Assembly (NCBI RefSeq): GCF_000003815.2
Contig: NC_049995.1
Coordinates: forward strand, 11,730,059-11,794,058
Direction of reading: 5' to 3'
Length of the DNA stretch: 64,000 nucleotides
Origin: Branchiostoma floridae
Taxonomy: Eukaryota; Chordata; Leptocardii; Amphioxiformes; Branchiostomatidae
Shown: positions 47,360-59,486 of the stretch, one piece after another
Layout of the letters: every line of letters begins with the position of its first letter
How positions within the stretch are numbered: position 1 is the stretch's first letter
Notes under the pieces: model-generated
Databases searched by the model: none
Told to the model about the DNA's origin: nothing
What the model saw: the letters and a program-made list of their open reading frames with translations, nothing else
Program-made: the position numbers and the translations under genes

Positions 47360-49294
47360 TACCCGCCTCACATTATATACGATCTTCGGACGTACTTCGC
47401 GATCGCAGGAAGGTCGGCTGATTTTAAGATCTTAAGATGGTCTTGCGTATTTTTTGCCCAAAACCTGTTCCCCTCACATATAACTTATAAGCGAGCCTCG
47501 TGCGATCGACGGTGAATAAATCTATGATAATGAACCTCCAATGACCTTTTGCACGCGGACAATGGAATACAAAACGTTGCTCAAAAAAGGCAAGAGATCA
47601 ATAAATGTTGCTTATTTTGTTGTCGGAATCTTTTTAACCAATGAATGGAATGCGCGGGCATAATAGAAATGACACAAGAAAGAAAAGTGTGTCACAAAGC
47701 CAGCCTACATACTGCCACAGGGGTCACAATGTTAGAATTACCCTCACATTCCCAGAAATTCAATATTTGTAAACAATCGGAAGTCGGGTGAACGTCGCCC
47801 GAACGTCGCCCGACTAACGGGCGTTCGCCATCCGATGTGCGTTCGATGATTGACTAGAGTTCGGGGACCTCAATCCTCCATGAAATATTTATTGCTTTTT
47901 TGTGGATGGTATGTATGTTTATAGTAGGTTGTATTTGAGAGTAATGGTTATAAATGTTATGGGAAAGTAGTGGTGTATTTATCTAATGACACAGAGAATG
48001 TCCATCTGATTAGTAATTGTTAAATGTGACACTTAATTGTGTAATGTGCGTTTAAGAGGTCGACGGCATATGGTAGCGTGGTGTTCCTTAAGCTTGATGT
48101 TTGGCATTTAAACTGTCTAAGGTTGTCAGCATTATTGAGGTTCGACCATGTGCCTCAGAGCGGTGTGGTGGGAGGAAGTTGGGAAACTCAGAAAGAAGAA
48201 AGGATGTGGCCAACTTTAGTCAGATGTTGATTTGATTTTCCACCAATATGTCATAACATCAGCTGTTCACACGGTACAAAAATGAGATGCACACTTTCCT
48301 CTGACAGCCCTACACCAACTGTAAGATGAATACTTGGCGCCAACCGCGTCTGCTAAAAAACAAGTACCATTGGCTACGAAAGAGACAACTAACAACTGTC
48401 CCTTATCGTAACGAAATCAGAACATCTGTATCGCCCATAAAACTTCTGACACCCAACCCATCTAAGATGAGAGGACCTAATGGCATTTTAATCACCATGT
48501 CACTCAAATCAGCAGTACAGTATGTGAGACATCCATACCAGGTACCTGTTAAGCATTACCGTTAAATGTACCTCAACTTCTTACAATTATACTTACACTT
48601 CACATCTCCATGATATCCTAAGCAGACATAAATAAAACTAATAATCATATTAAAAAAACTCGGGGTTCCCCAAACAGCTGTCATACAAATCACCTCACTA
48701 TCTGCTTGGAGCTAAGACCATTAACAAACAATTAAAGCACGATGCCTGTTCCAATATATCGCAGATATAGGGGTGATTTATGATATTATTACATCGATTA
48801 TAACGACAGATACGGCGCCCAAAATCTCATCGATTCGAGCTTTCATCACACCCCACCAACACAACAAGTATGAAACCAATCTATCCAGCCGTTCTTGAGT
48901 AATTTTGTACACAGACAGAGACACATAACAGAAAATATAACCTCCATGACATTTCATGGAGGTAAAAACTATGTCTGTGATCGCCTATCGGTCTTCAATC
49001 GTTGGATTGACGCAAGACTATTGACCGATACCCTTGCGAGGTACGCACGATTTGCACGCACGATCTGCGACTCGGTAACAAGCTCTGCGATCTCGGAGAT
49101 CTCCTGCGACTTGTCGCTTATGTTAAGAACATGTTTCGCTGCACCGCGACCGTCGTAAGACTACTGAAAATTGCCGGCGATCCCTAAAAATCGCAAGATA
49201 ATCGTGAGAACACCGGACGTCTTACTCACGAAAATGTCATTTAGAGCTCGTAAACTAGTCTTCCGATCGAATCGCGCCTTATGTGTGGCGGGTA
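47360..49294. mobile_element. TAA-flanked 1.9-kb element, Harbinger-like
   Basis: TACCCGCCTCACAT at the left faces ATGTGTGGCGGGTA at the right, with further inverted similarity (GATCTTCGGA/TCCGATC). TAA lies on both sides (47,357-47,359 and 49,295-49,297). TWA duplications are typical of PIF/Harbinger. Internal ORFs are short and not recognisable as transposase. The interior has repeated GTCGCCCGAACGTCGCCCGA near 47,797. Confidence 0.45.
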
Positions 49295-50626
49295 TAAAGA
49301 AGACACCTTGTTTGACAACCTTTCTGTAATCGCACGCTCGCATCAGTTTTGGGGCTTCCATGGTGTCATCCACATTGTCGAATCAAATGAGCCTTGTAAA
49401 AAAATTACCTTCCAAAGACATTAAAAACTGGACATTGTCAGCCACGAAGAAAGATACGCCATCTACTGAGCGGGCGAGCCATTGAGGATCATTGAGCTGT
49501 ATGGGCGAGCTCGCGACAACTTTTGACTAAGCAGGAGGTGCCCTACGACCTAGGGCCATTGAGTACTTCCGGGTCAGCTACCGCGACTTCCTGTTTGCTG
49601 ACAGTGACAAGAGCGTCTGGCAGTTTGGAAAAGTTTCCGACTTTAAAAGCTAAATATACCACAACATTCGCAGTTTTAGGAATCTGAATGGTGTATTGGT
49701 GAAAGACTAAGGTTTCAGCTTTGCTCAGGTAAGATGATATGTTGCATATTTTGATTCTAAAAGCTCCGTATGATTTGATAGAAAAGTGAATCGTTTCGTG
49801 ATAATTTTTGACGCAACCGTCAGTGTGGGTGGTCCAACTACATGTTTGTGTCGTCTTTGGCCGTGTATAAGTAGAGGCGAAGGATGTAGCTTTGAGGAGG
49901 TAAAAGATGCACAAATGTTCTTATGGAAGTTTTTTTTTTTACACCATAGAGGGAGGAAACTGTCGGACGAATGGATAACCTTGGTTAGTTGGATAGCTCG
50001 ACGGGGGTCTGAAAGGGGTTTCCTGAGTCGTTGTTTTCCATAAGAATTTTGCCAATACAAACGTGTTTGAGGTTTTTCTATTTGTAGAACTAAGATTGTA
50101 TACGTGTGGTTCACTGGTGTAAACAAAATCCACACTGGCATGAAGGGCGAAATTGATACAAGTATTGCGGTAAGGTATACTCCGAACCCCTCCGCCCGCC
50201 TCCTTGTCGGAAACTACCCGCCGGTCTAACATCTGGTGTTCATTATGGCGTGTTTGAATTTTTCGGGGAGGTTCAGTATTTGATACTTCATGTCAACCTT
50301 TTTAATTTTAAACTTAGACAAAAGTCAGCATGTGTAAGAACGGCGAAGGCGCGACATGTCGGGCCGAGGCGCGACACTCCTTGGAGGACGGTAAATCGAC
50401 GCCCCCCCCCCCCCTTTCAACAAATAGAAGTCGGCGAAGGAGGCTAGCAGTAGAGAGCAGACCACTGCTTCCTACCCTTTTTATGGTTTATCTGAAAATG
50501 AAAATAAACAATTCTCTACAATAAATACTGACTTGTCAATGTGTCAACAGTTTACTACATGTCTTTTCCAACGATTTAAGATTCGTTTGTCTCATTTTTA
50601 CGTACGGTGATGCAGATATTGTTGAC
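49295..50626. other. Upstream region of finger gene III
   Basis: Blocks at 49,555-49,650 (ACTTCCGGGTCA, GACTTCCTGTTT-CTG) and 50,170-50,290 (CCTCCGCCCGCC, TTTTTCGGG-GGTTC-GTATTTGATAC) recur before gene IV at 53,830-53,950 and 55,600-56,240. This marks a duplicated upstream region. A C run sits at about 50,402-50,414. No coding sequence is convincing. Confidence 0.5.
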
Positions 50627-51790
50627 ATGGCGACAGCAGACAGCGTACAGGGTGTGGATGACGTCAGGAGAGGAGCAGCAGGGGGTTCTGTCAGCAGTGT
50701 TCTCACCTGGCAAGGAGAAAGATGTGAGGAGTCTGGGAAAGAGTCCAGCAGGCAAGGCAAGGGTGTGAGGGTGTTCAGGTGTGAGGAGTGCAACCGGCAG
50801 TTCAATCAGCTGGCTCATTTGAAGAAGCACATGCGGACTCACACAGGTGAGAAACCGTACAGGTGTGAGGAGTGCAGTAAGCAGTTTAGTCAGATGGGCA
50901 ATCTGAAGTCTCACATGCGGACTCATACAGGGGAGAAACCCTACACGTGTGAGGAGTGCAGCAGGCGGTTCAGTCACTCGATAGCCTTAAATAACCACAA
51001 GCTAACTCACACAGGTGAGAAACCCTACAGGTGTAAGGTGTGCAGCAAGTCTTTCAGACAACTGGGTCATCTGAACAAACACATGCTAACTCACACAGGG
51101 GAGAAACCTTACAGATGTGAGGAGTGCAGCAGGCAGTTCGGTGTTCTGGGTGCTCTAAAGAAACACATGCGGACTCACACAGGTGAGAAACCCTACAGGT
51201 GTGAGGAGTGCAACAGGCGGTTCAGTCGGTCAGCTCATCTGAAGCTACATATGCAGACTCACACAGGTGAGAAACCCTACAATTGTGAGGAGTGTAGCAA
51301 GCAGTTCAGGCAGCTTAGTAATCTGAAGTCTCACATGCGGACTCATACAGGGGAAAAACCTTACAAGTGTGAGGAGTGCAGCAAGAAATGCAGTCAGCTG
51401 AGTCATCTGAAGGCGCATATGCGGACTCACACAGGGGAGAAACCCTACAAGTGTGAGGAGTGCAGCAAGCAGTTCGGTTTGCTAGGTACATTGAAGACTC
51501 ACATGCGAACTCACACTGGAGAGAAACCCTACAGGTGTGAGGAGTGTAGCAGGCAGTTCCGTCAGCAGGGTGATCTGAAGAAGCACATGCAGACTCACAC
51601 AGGGGACAAACCCTACAAGTGTGAGGAGTGCAGCAAGCAGTTCGGTTTGCTAGGTAACCTTAAGACTCACATGCGGACTCACACAGGTGAGAAACCCTAC
51701 AAGTGTGAAGGGTGTGGTAAGCAGTCCAGTACTCTGAGTAATCTGAAGTCTCACATGAAAACCCACAGGAAACAAGTCCAACAGAAGTAA
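50627..51790 (+). CDS. C2H2 zinc-finger protein III, 12 fingers
   Basis: An intact 387-aa single-exon CDS. The head of about 47 residues (MATADSVQGVDDVRR...) shows no KRAB, SCAN or BTB domain. Twelve tandem C2H2 fingers then follow, with H-T-G-E/D-K-P-Y/F linkers, from FRCEECNRQF to YKCEGCGKQSS, and a KQVQQK tail. Finger 8 has C in place of the core F (KKCSQLSH) and finger 12 has S (KQSSTLSN). Contact positions -1,2,3,6 vary little (often Q-S/G-N/H-K/T), so the target would be repetitive. Probable nuclear DNA-binding protein; target unknown. An acceptor-like GTGATGCAG lies before the ATG. AATAAA at 53,180. Confidence 0.93.
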   Translation: MATADSVQGVDDVRRGAAGGSVSSVLTWQGERCEESGKESSRQGKGVRVFRCEECNRQFNQLAHLKKHMRTHTGEKPYRCEECSKQFSQMGNLKSHMRTHTGEKPYTCEECSRRFSHSIALNNHKLTHTGEKPYRCKVCSKSFRQLGHLNKHMLTHTGEKPYRCEECSRQFGVLGALKKHMRTHTGEKPYRCEECNRRFSRSAHLKLHMQTHTGEKPYNCEECSKQFRQLSNLKSHMRTHTGEKPYKCEECSKKCSQLSHLKAHMRTHTGEKPYKCEECSKQFGLLGTLKTHMRTHTGEKPYRCEECSRQFRQQGDLKKHMQTHTGDKPYKCEECSKQFGLLGNLKTHMRTHTGEKPYKCEGCGKQSSTLSNLKSHMKTHRKQVQQK

Positions 51791-54086
51791 TGCATTTGGT
51801 TTATGGTTAAGGATGACAAGTTTTGTTATACGTCTTCTGAATCTGATGTATAACATGAGAACTGATTTGATGTTAGGGGAGCAAGCAGGCTACTTTCTGC
51901 ACCAGAGCTTTACCTGTGTAGGAAATTAAGCAGAACACCATTAAATGATGACAGGTTGACGAAGTTGTGTTTTTCCATTTTGCATTTTTTGGACTCCTCC
52001 TAAGTTACTAGTTTGTTATCTTAACTGTATATTTTTATGGCAGCATGAACGCTATAGTTAAAACAGTACATGTAGCCTAATCTGTATCTTTATTCTTTGA
52101 CAGAAAGAAAGATGAGAGAGATAATAAAGAAACGCTTTAGCTTGTTGATTCCTTATACTGTAGCTTAATATACTTGTTTGTTAACAAAGTCGTTATGTTA
52201 GATGTAATATTACTAATAACGGATATGTTTCTGAGGAGGGCACAAAGAGCCAGAGGCTTATAGCAAGCTTCTTTTGTTTATTTGCCATTAGTTTACTATC
52301 TTGTAGAGCACTTCTTTTTTTGCAATTCTATTTCTAGAACACTTGTATGTTGTTTGCGTTAACTGTAGTTCGTTTTTGTTTGCAAATTTTCCCTTAGATG
52401 ACAGGTCTAGTTATTGTAGGTTAAATGTTAGATAACTTAATAGATTAGTTTGTGAAGTTTGTTAGGTAGTTCATCGAGGTATTTAAACCTACATTTTACT
52501 AAGAAATTAACTAATATGCTAACACTTTTCTGGCATGTATTTCTATGTTGTACAGCACTTCTTTTGTTGCATTTCTATTACATTGTTTGGGTCAACTTTG
52601 TTGTTGTGTTGTTCTATCATCTTTTGTCATAAGCTCACCATATCCTGGATTTTGGTTGCTATTGATCGGATAACAAGATGAATGGAAGATGATTTGTACT
52701 TGTATTGAGGTTGATTTGTTAACTGTAACTATTAACCTCTGCGTGATGTTGATGGCATTGTTTGTTGTAGAGATTTACAGTTACTGTAGTGTTAGCGTTA
52801 TCAAAACTCTCATGTACCTGTTGTACCTGCCTAGTTCAAGTTTAGTAGATGCCTCTTTTTTTATTATTGTTAGTTGCCTGGATTTGCTTAACATTTTGTT
52901 TACAAGTAGTGAAGCTGGTTTGAATTTGTTGACAACTGAGAGGAACTTTATGTAGCAGCCATTGATCGATTAAACAGTATTAGTATTATCATTTTATTTC
53001 ATGTTATAAGAAATAAAACATGGATAACATAACATGTTCTACTCGCTCACAATCAATATATTGACGTAATTAGAACAAGATTATCATCTTGCGTACTGAA
53101 ATTTTAGCATGTAGCTAGAAACTTCACATAGACTAGAGGTGTTGTTTGGTTATGTTTGTTCAAGTCATTCATTTTCTTCAATAAAGTTGTTAAATTTTAT
53201 GTTCACTTGTTTTGACATATTATTTGCGGAAGTTTACTTATTCCAGTATGTTCATAGCCGCCATCATTAGTAATGTAATGTACCCTGTCACCTTCCTCAT
53301 GATAACATAGCGTTGACAGAGTGGAGCTGTTGGACATTGATCTTGAGACCATTAGGGCCATGCGTTATAAATTGAATTTCTTAACATGCCCATCTTTAAT
53401 CGATTCCCATGTGCCTTTGTATCCTAGGAGGAAAGCTTTCTTTCTTTCGATACCACATGATATGAATGTTCCCCATAGAGAGGCTCCCCCTAAAACGTGT
53501 TAGTTCACCTTCAAGGTTGGCGAAAAGGGTAACGCTTTCTTTCGAATAAGTAGGACATATAAATAAGTAGTAGATGAAGTACAGTTTCTTGTTCCTTCAA
53601 AAATGCCATTGGGGTCCTTTAAGGGTGGTCTGGAAGGCTAGCATGCGCCCAGCCTTTACGACGAACCCCTACACAGGACAGTGAATATCTGAATAATGTA
53701 ATCCTCGAAGAAAGACAACCATCCCTGCATTCGATTTATCTTGACAGAAATCCCGATTTAGCGAGATTGCGAAAACTGTTGAATAACCAGGAGAAGATGT
53801 TTGACCTTTAGTTGACCTATGACCGTAGTATACTTTCGGGTCACATGATCCCGACTTCCTGTTTTCTGGAACTGTGACGAACGGTCGGCACGTCGTGGTC
53901 TGGAGAGATTTTCGTCCTTTCAAAGTATTTTCGGTCTTTGCGCAAGGCTGGTGTTCAAATCTGTCCAAGTATTATGTTAAAGACGGCCTGTTGTATCTTG
54001 ATTTTGAAGTCTATGTAGATTTGATAAATGAGCTTTTATCAGAGAGGCTAGTAATACTAATAGTAGATGCGTCTGGTAGGGAGTTA
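51791..54086 (+). other. 3' UTR of finger gene III and spacer
   Basis: Long AT-rich 3' UTR. AATAAA at about 52,123 and at 53,180-53,185, the latter in the same TTCAATAAAGTTGT context as genes II and IV. From 53,690 on, the duplicated upstream block of the finger genes begins. Confidence 0.5.
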
Positions 54087-54316
54087 AAGCCCTTTCACAG
54101 AAGTCAGAACGCATCTGCGGCGACAGGAATTCTAGGTAATATGTCAAAGGGTAGGGCCCACAAAAAGTAAACAAACCAATCTGGACATTGTTATGCAAAT
54201 GAGAACAATGGTCAAGACACGGACTGTTTTCAATTTCTGGGCCTTACCGCTTTTACACATACCGAGAAGGTTTAATAAGTCGCCTCACATGCGTTCTAAC
54301 CTCTGTGAAAGGGCTT
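54087..54316. mobile_element. AGCCCTTTCACAG MITE, copy 2
   Basis: AAGCCCTTTCACAGAAGTCA at the left faces CTGTGAAAGGGCTT at the right; the inverted match extends over about 28 bp (to AGAACGCAT). 230 bp, no gene. Related to 14,747-14,960. Confidence 0.65.
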
Positions 54317-56450
54317 ATTGTAGCGACGCCGCGTCGTCTTTCGGATAGGGGTATATGTCTAAAAAAAGTGTCACTCGTATGTCTCCATTGAAATATATTG
54401 TTAAATGTATGATTTACATACCTTACACTACTGTACCTGTGACTTGTATGTACACATGTAATTAGGTCAATTGTGGGGAGGTGGGGCTTGCTCGTTAGTC
54501 GAGGCCTGATTGGTTGAGTCTGGTGAGAGCAGTCCGCTTATTGGCTATGTAGATAGGCTATTGTTATGTTAGTTAAGATTGGAAGATGTATTTGTCTGAT
54601 CAGTCAGTTCAGACCTTGGATTCAGGTATGTGAACGTGTTAGTTAGTCTCTCTCTAGCTTGTAGTTTGTAGAATGTAATACTTAGAGTTAGACCAACTCT
54701 CCCAGCACCCATCTTTGTGTTTTATATACTTGTTGATAGTCACCTTGTATCCTAAACCCGTAACTGTAAATCCGCTGAAACTTAGAAGCACCTTGTATTA
54801 GTGATACTGCAGTATAGCGCAGGTTGAATAAACACAGCTCACAAAAAATAATCGATCTGGTTTGGCCCTGACTTTCTGATAAGCAGATACAAAACTTAGG
54901 AATTAAACCAAATCTCTTCTTACGGCTCATTTCTGATACGTAGAGGAATGCTAGCCTTCTTTAGCTGACTTCGAGCGGGACTGGCTTTTATTTTATGAGG
55001 GAGGACACTGGTTCGCGTTTTTTTCTAACGTTGGTTAGATTCTCTAATGCCGAAGAAGCGAGTTTGTCGTGCGTGGAAGGTAGTTTTGCCCAGCCTTTAC
55101 ATTATACATGGACGAACGTAGCAAAATCGCGCTTCTAGCGGGCGGCCCTGCGGCAGTGAGAGATTGTGTTCCTTGAAGATCATCTCATGAAGTTATCGGG
55201 AAAATAACAACTAGTTGTCGTCATGCAAACGAAGAATGCGAACAGCATACGCTTCATCTTTCCAAGAAGTTTCAATCCGGACAATAGCATATGATTTGAC
55301 CTGCCAAATTCCACTGCAAAACAATGAGACAAAGGACACTTTGTTCCCGCTGTCATTGCGGGATATGCAAATGAGCCTACGAATTACGTTGGCCTCTCCG
55401 ATTTTCACCGAACCCTTGCTGACAAGAAGCGATGTACCGACGATTTTTGTATTTAGAACATTCGGCAGGCGTAGGAAACGTTACCTGCGCGATAGGACAA
55501 GATGGTCGTCATCCAAATGGTTTATTTAAGCTTCAAGTGACGTGTTCTGTGGCACTTGTACAGGTGTAAGCGTGTATCTGTAACAGTGTTAGGTACTGTA
55601 TACCCCAACTCCCTCCGCCCGCCCAGGGCCAGAAACCTCCCGCCGTTGCTCGATGCGGAACCTAGCACAGAACATGGTTTAATCATTTTCTGACAACAAA
55701 GGCTGCAGATCGACCGAACACAAGGCGTAACCAGTAAGGGTGTAAACACGGTTTTGCAACTGTTGTAACATCCGGTTCCGGAACCTTGGAGCAAAGGATT
55801 CTGGAAAGTGGTTAATAGTAGCATTGATACAAATATTTACACCAATTGCAGTGTTGTTGTTTTTTACAATACCTTATCGATGATATCGTACTACTTGTGC
55901 ATCTGATCAGAAAACCCCAAATGCACCAAAAAGCACCCCTCTGAAAGTAATGTATCATTTGTTTATGAATATAATTTTCTTTACTTTCCCATGGCTGTTT
56001 TTGGTGCAGTTTGTTTTCTGATACACAAGATGTTAAGTATCAACAATCAATTGTGTTTTCAGAAATACAGAGCAGTTTGGTGAGGTTTGGATACCATTGC
56101 TGATATGAGTATTTGCATCATAGTTCACCTATCTTTATGGTCCCTTTGTCCGCCTCAACTACCAGCCGGACTTAACATCTGTTGTTCATAATGGAGTGTT
56201 CGTATTTTTCGGGATGGTTCTGTATTTGATACTCGAATGCAGAGAACTACATTTAGGGGAAGTTTCATTGTAATTTGTCTGATTTGGCAGCAGCTGCATG
56301 TTCGGCCATATTCTTCGTCCCAAAAAATTGCCACCAATATAAAGCTAGACGGGGCACCAACGTGCAAGTTATCATAACTATAAATCGAGCGTCTTTTGTA
56401 TTATTTATTCTACATATTGTCTCCACAGACGTTGCAGTAATTGAACGAGG
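54317..56450. other. Spacer and 5' flank of finger gene IV
   Basis: Includes duplicated upstream blocks (55,600-55,660; 56,158-56,240) and, at 56,287-56,450, a stretch paralogous to the flank of gene II (GGCAGCAGCT, ATAAATCGAGCGTCTTT), with an acceptor-like TCTCCACAG 21 nt before the ATG. No recognised CDS. Confidence 0.5.
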
Positions 56451-57266
56451 ATGGCATCAACAAGTAACCTGCATTCTTTAGATGACGTCAGGAGAGAGGC
56501 AGAGAAGGGTTTTGATGGGCAGAAGAAGTCTAGAAGGGAGAGGAAACGCTACAAGTGTGAGAAGTGCAGCCGGCAGTTCGGTCAGCTGGATCATCTCAAG
56601 GTCCACATGCGGACCCACACAGGTGAAAAACCCTACGGATGTGGGGTGTGCAACAGACAGTTCAGTCACCTGAGTGCTCTGAAGACTCACATGCGGACTC
56701 ACACCGGAGAGAAACCCTACAAGTGCGAGGAGTGCAGCAGGCAGTTCCGTCATCTTGGAAATCTGAAGAATCACATGCGGGCTCACACAGGTGAGAAACC
56801 CTACAGGTGTGAGGAGTGCAGCAGGCAGTTCAGTAGACTGGGGGTTCTGAAGAACCACATGCAGACCCACACAGGAGAGAAACCTTTCAGGTGCGAGGAG
56901 TGCAACAGACAGTTCAGTCAGCAATGCAATCTTAAGACCCACATGCGTACCCACGCTGGTGAGAAACCTTACAAATGTGAGGAGTGCAGCAGGCACTTCG
57001 TTGCGCTAGGTGCTCTGAAGATACACATTCGTACTCACACAGGGGAGAAACCCTACAACTGTGAGGAGTGCAGCCGGCAGTTCCGTCAGCTGGGGGTTCT
57101 GAAGAGACACATGTTAACTCACACAGGAGAGAAACCCTATAAGTGTGAGGAATGCAGCAGACAGTTCAGTCGAATTGGTTCTCTCAAGTCTCACTTGCGG
57201 ACTCACACAGGTAAACGTAAGAACCATGCAAGTATGAGAAGTGCAGCAAGCAGTTCAGTAGGTTAG
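56451..57266 (+). CDS. C2H2 zinc-finger protein IV, 8 fingers (9th out of frame)
   Basis: A 271-aa CDS. The head MASTSNLHSLDDVRREAEKG is like gene II, with a basic SRRERKR run before finger 1 ([10 protein letters not shown]). Eight C2H2 fingers with TGEKPY linkers follow. After finger 8 the frame reads GKRKNHASMRSAASSSVG and stops at 57,266. In another frame the same DNA encodes a ninth finger (CKYEKC-type to LGILKDHM), so a small indel near 57,215 has cut the array. Head and 3' UTR match gene II, hence tandem duplication. Probable nuclear DNA-binding protein. AATAAA at 58,131. Confidence 0.88.
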   Translation: MASTSNLHSLDDVRREAEKGFDGQKKSRRERKRYKCEKCSRQFGQLDHLKVHMRTHTGEKPYGCGVCNRQFSHLSALKTHMRTHTGEKPYKCEECSRQFRHLGNLKNHMRAHTGEKPYRCEECSRQFSRLGVLKNHMQTHTGEKPFRCEECNRQFSQQCNLKTHMRTHAGEKPYKCEECSRHFVALGALKIHIRTHTGEKPYNCEECSRQFRQLGVLKRHMLTHTGEKPYKCEECSRQFSRIGSLKSHLRTHTGKRKNHASMRSAASSSVG

Positions 57267-58754
57267 GAATTCTGAAGGACCACATGTGGATTGACAGAGA
57301 AGAAAAAACATTCAAGTGAACAAGGTTAAGAGAATCTTAGCGGACACAAGTAGACTTACAAGGAAGCAAGTAACACAAGTGTGGTATCATAAGAGAGATA
57401 CTGGTCTGGCAGTGAATTTGAAATATTATATTCCAACGTCAATGTATAATTTTTACTTTTTTGTGTTGTATGCTCATCAGTCATCTTACATACTTTGTAG
57501 TTTAAGTTTGCTGGAAAGTTATCAGTATCAATCCATCTGATTTTTTTCTAGTTAGTTTTAGATATTTCTAGCATGCTCACTGTAGAACCATGCATTGTTT
57601 TGTATTAGAGTAGATTTTGTCACATGTTAAGCTTTGTTATTATTAAGGCACACGTAATTTGTTCCTAACTTGATGATTTAATTTTGAATATTCTTTTGAA
57701 TAATGGAGATGTTTCATAAGCTTTATGCTTTCAATGGGACACAGCCATGATATTAAGAGAACTGTTGAAGGCAGTGTCACTTGTGCTACGGAAGACTGCT
57801 GTTGTCACAATTGACCCCTTTGGGAACTTAGCATTGTTCATTAATTGTACCAATGTACATGTAGTAGTTCACTTCAGCTCTTACGTACCTGTTACACCTG
57901 TCTAGTGCATGTATATAGATGCTTTTTTTCGTCGTTAGTTTCTTAGGTTTGTAAACATGTAACGAAGTAAGTTCTTTTGTTTACGTTGTTCTGTCAACAA
58001 CCGAGAGAAATCTTTAAACCGATATTTCAAAACAAAAAAACAGCATCCTGAATTTATTTCAATTAACATTGGTATAAGCGTCATTGTTTTTTCTTACATT
58101 CATTGTTTTACATGTCATTTATTATTCTTCAATAAAGTTATAGAGATTTCATTTGAGGAAACAGATTGATATAATTTCCACTGTCATCACAATCAAAATT
58201 TCTACTTCAGTACTTTGATAGAACGCCGCTAGGGGGCCCGTTATAAAAACATCGTTCTATGGAATAATCATTTTAAATTCATCCTCCCAGTATCTTTGTA
58301 TATTTGGTATGTAGATACCATGAGTGATTATCTATATATTGAAGTGCTAATTATGTTGATTAGGTGCTTGTTTGCATAATTAATAAAGAAAGTTTACAAA
58401 TCCCTGCATTTCAGTGTAAGACCTGATTTTGAGGACACTATCTTGCCGTATGTAGTTGTTGCTTAGCTATGAGGTTGCCATGGTGAAGCTTGGGGCCACT
58501 AAGTCTTGTTTTTCTGCTTTATGAAAACTAACATCAATTGCCATTTATATTGGTTTGCATGGAGGGACAATGAGCTCGTGATTGGCTCTATGAGAACGTA
58601 CTCAGGATCCCCGGCATGTTGCTATGGCGTTACCACAGCCAAGCTATAGGGTTGTTAAACAATGTTTTTCTTTCATAAAAACTGACGTTTGTTCATCAAG
58701 ATGGTTTGAGTGAAGGGACAAAGGGTTTGTGATTGGTCTATACGATCTCAGCAC
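57267..58754 (+). other. Ninth-finger remnant, 3' UTR and spacer after gene IV
   Basis: Finger remnant to about 57,320, then a 3' UTR like that of gene II; AATAAA 58,131-58,136. At 58,500-58,745 a block (TTTTTCT...ATGAAAACT...GAGGGACAA...GTGATTGG) is present twice, about 180 bp apart. Confidence 0.5.
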
Positions 58755-59090
58755 GTCTGTTTGATCGCTCACTCTGCCCAAGGAGTGCAGCTGCTGCTAG
58801 CGTTTCTGCGAAGTTCTCGCCGTTTTCGACAAAAGATCCGCTCTGCCCGGCTCCGCCTCTTTGGCCACCTTGCCCGGGCAGAACCACCTCCCGAACATGT
58901 CGTCCTGTTGAGAGAACCAAGCCCCAGAGGACGACCTAGGCGTACTTGTCTGGACCAACTGGCCAACGACCTGCAGCAGACAGCCCGCCTCACCATCGCC
59001 GCAGCCTGGGTGGCTACCAGCGACAGAACGGTCCGGATATCTGTTTGCCGAGGCCCCATGCTCCTCTCAGGAGCAAGCGGAGCTGAGTGA
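58755..59090 (+). mobile_element. Non-LTR retrotransposon tail fragment
   Basis: The frame ending at 59,090 reads RQKIRSARLRLFGHLARAEP, GRPRRTCLDQLANDL and a final W-V region. This is the usual pattern after the RT domain of many LINEs (R-LR-x-GH-x-R, G-R-P, W/L-D-x-L-x-x-DL). No RT core is left. Confidence 0.6.
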
Positions 59091-59486
59091 GTGAGTCTCG
59101 ACATTGCAACAGGTGGGTAACTCATTACCTGTGGTTCCATCCTTCTCCTCTGCTTTCTGCTTTCTCCATGAGGGCAGTCAGATTCACTCACTCATTTACT
59201 AACGCACACACATACACTTAGATACAAATGAGCTCATTCACTCACACATACACTCACAGATACGCATATTCACTCACTCATTCATTATCACTCACTTAAT
59301 CACACATACACACATAGAGAGATGATTGACAAAAGATTTCACATCCATGTTTTGTTCTTAGACAGTAAAATCATTTTCCTCGTTTCCAGGCTTCACTACT
59401 GTAAACAGCAATCCTTCATTGTGTCATACAGGGCTGTTTTGTAAGCGTCAAAATCGACGGACGACAGAAGAGATCCAATCTTTGCC
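59091..59486. other. Spacer with ACTCAC/ACATAC microsatellite
   Basis: Degenerate ACTCA and CACATA repeats at about 59,180-59,320. Nothing else recognised before the receptor start. Confidence 0.5.

Noticed and set aside
53321-53503. 60-codon frame after finger gene III
   Set aside because: Short, no homology seen, sits in non-coding 3' spacer.
55215-55529. 104-codon frame upstream of finger gene IV
   Set aside because: No recognisable domain, and I saw no counterpart of it upstream of gene III.
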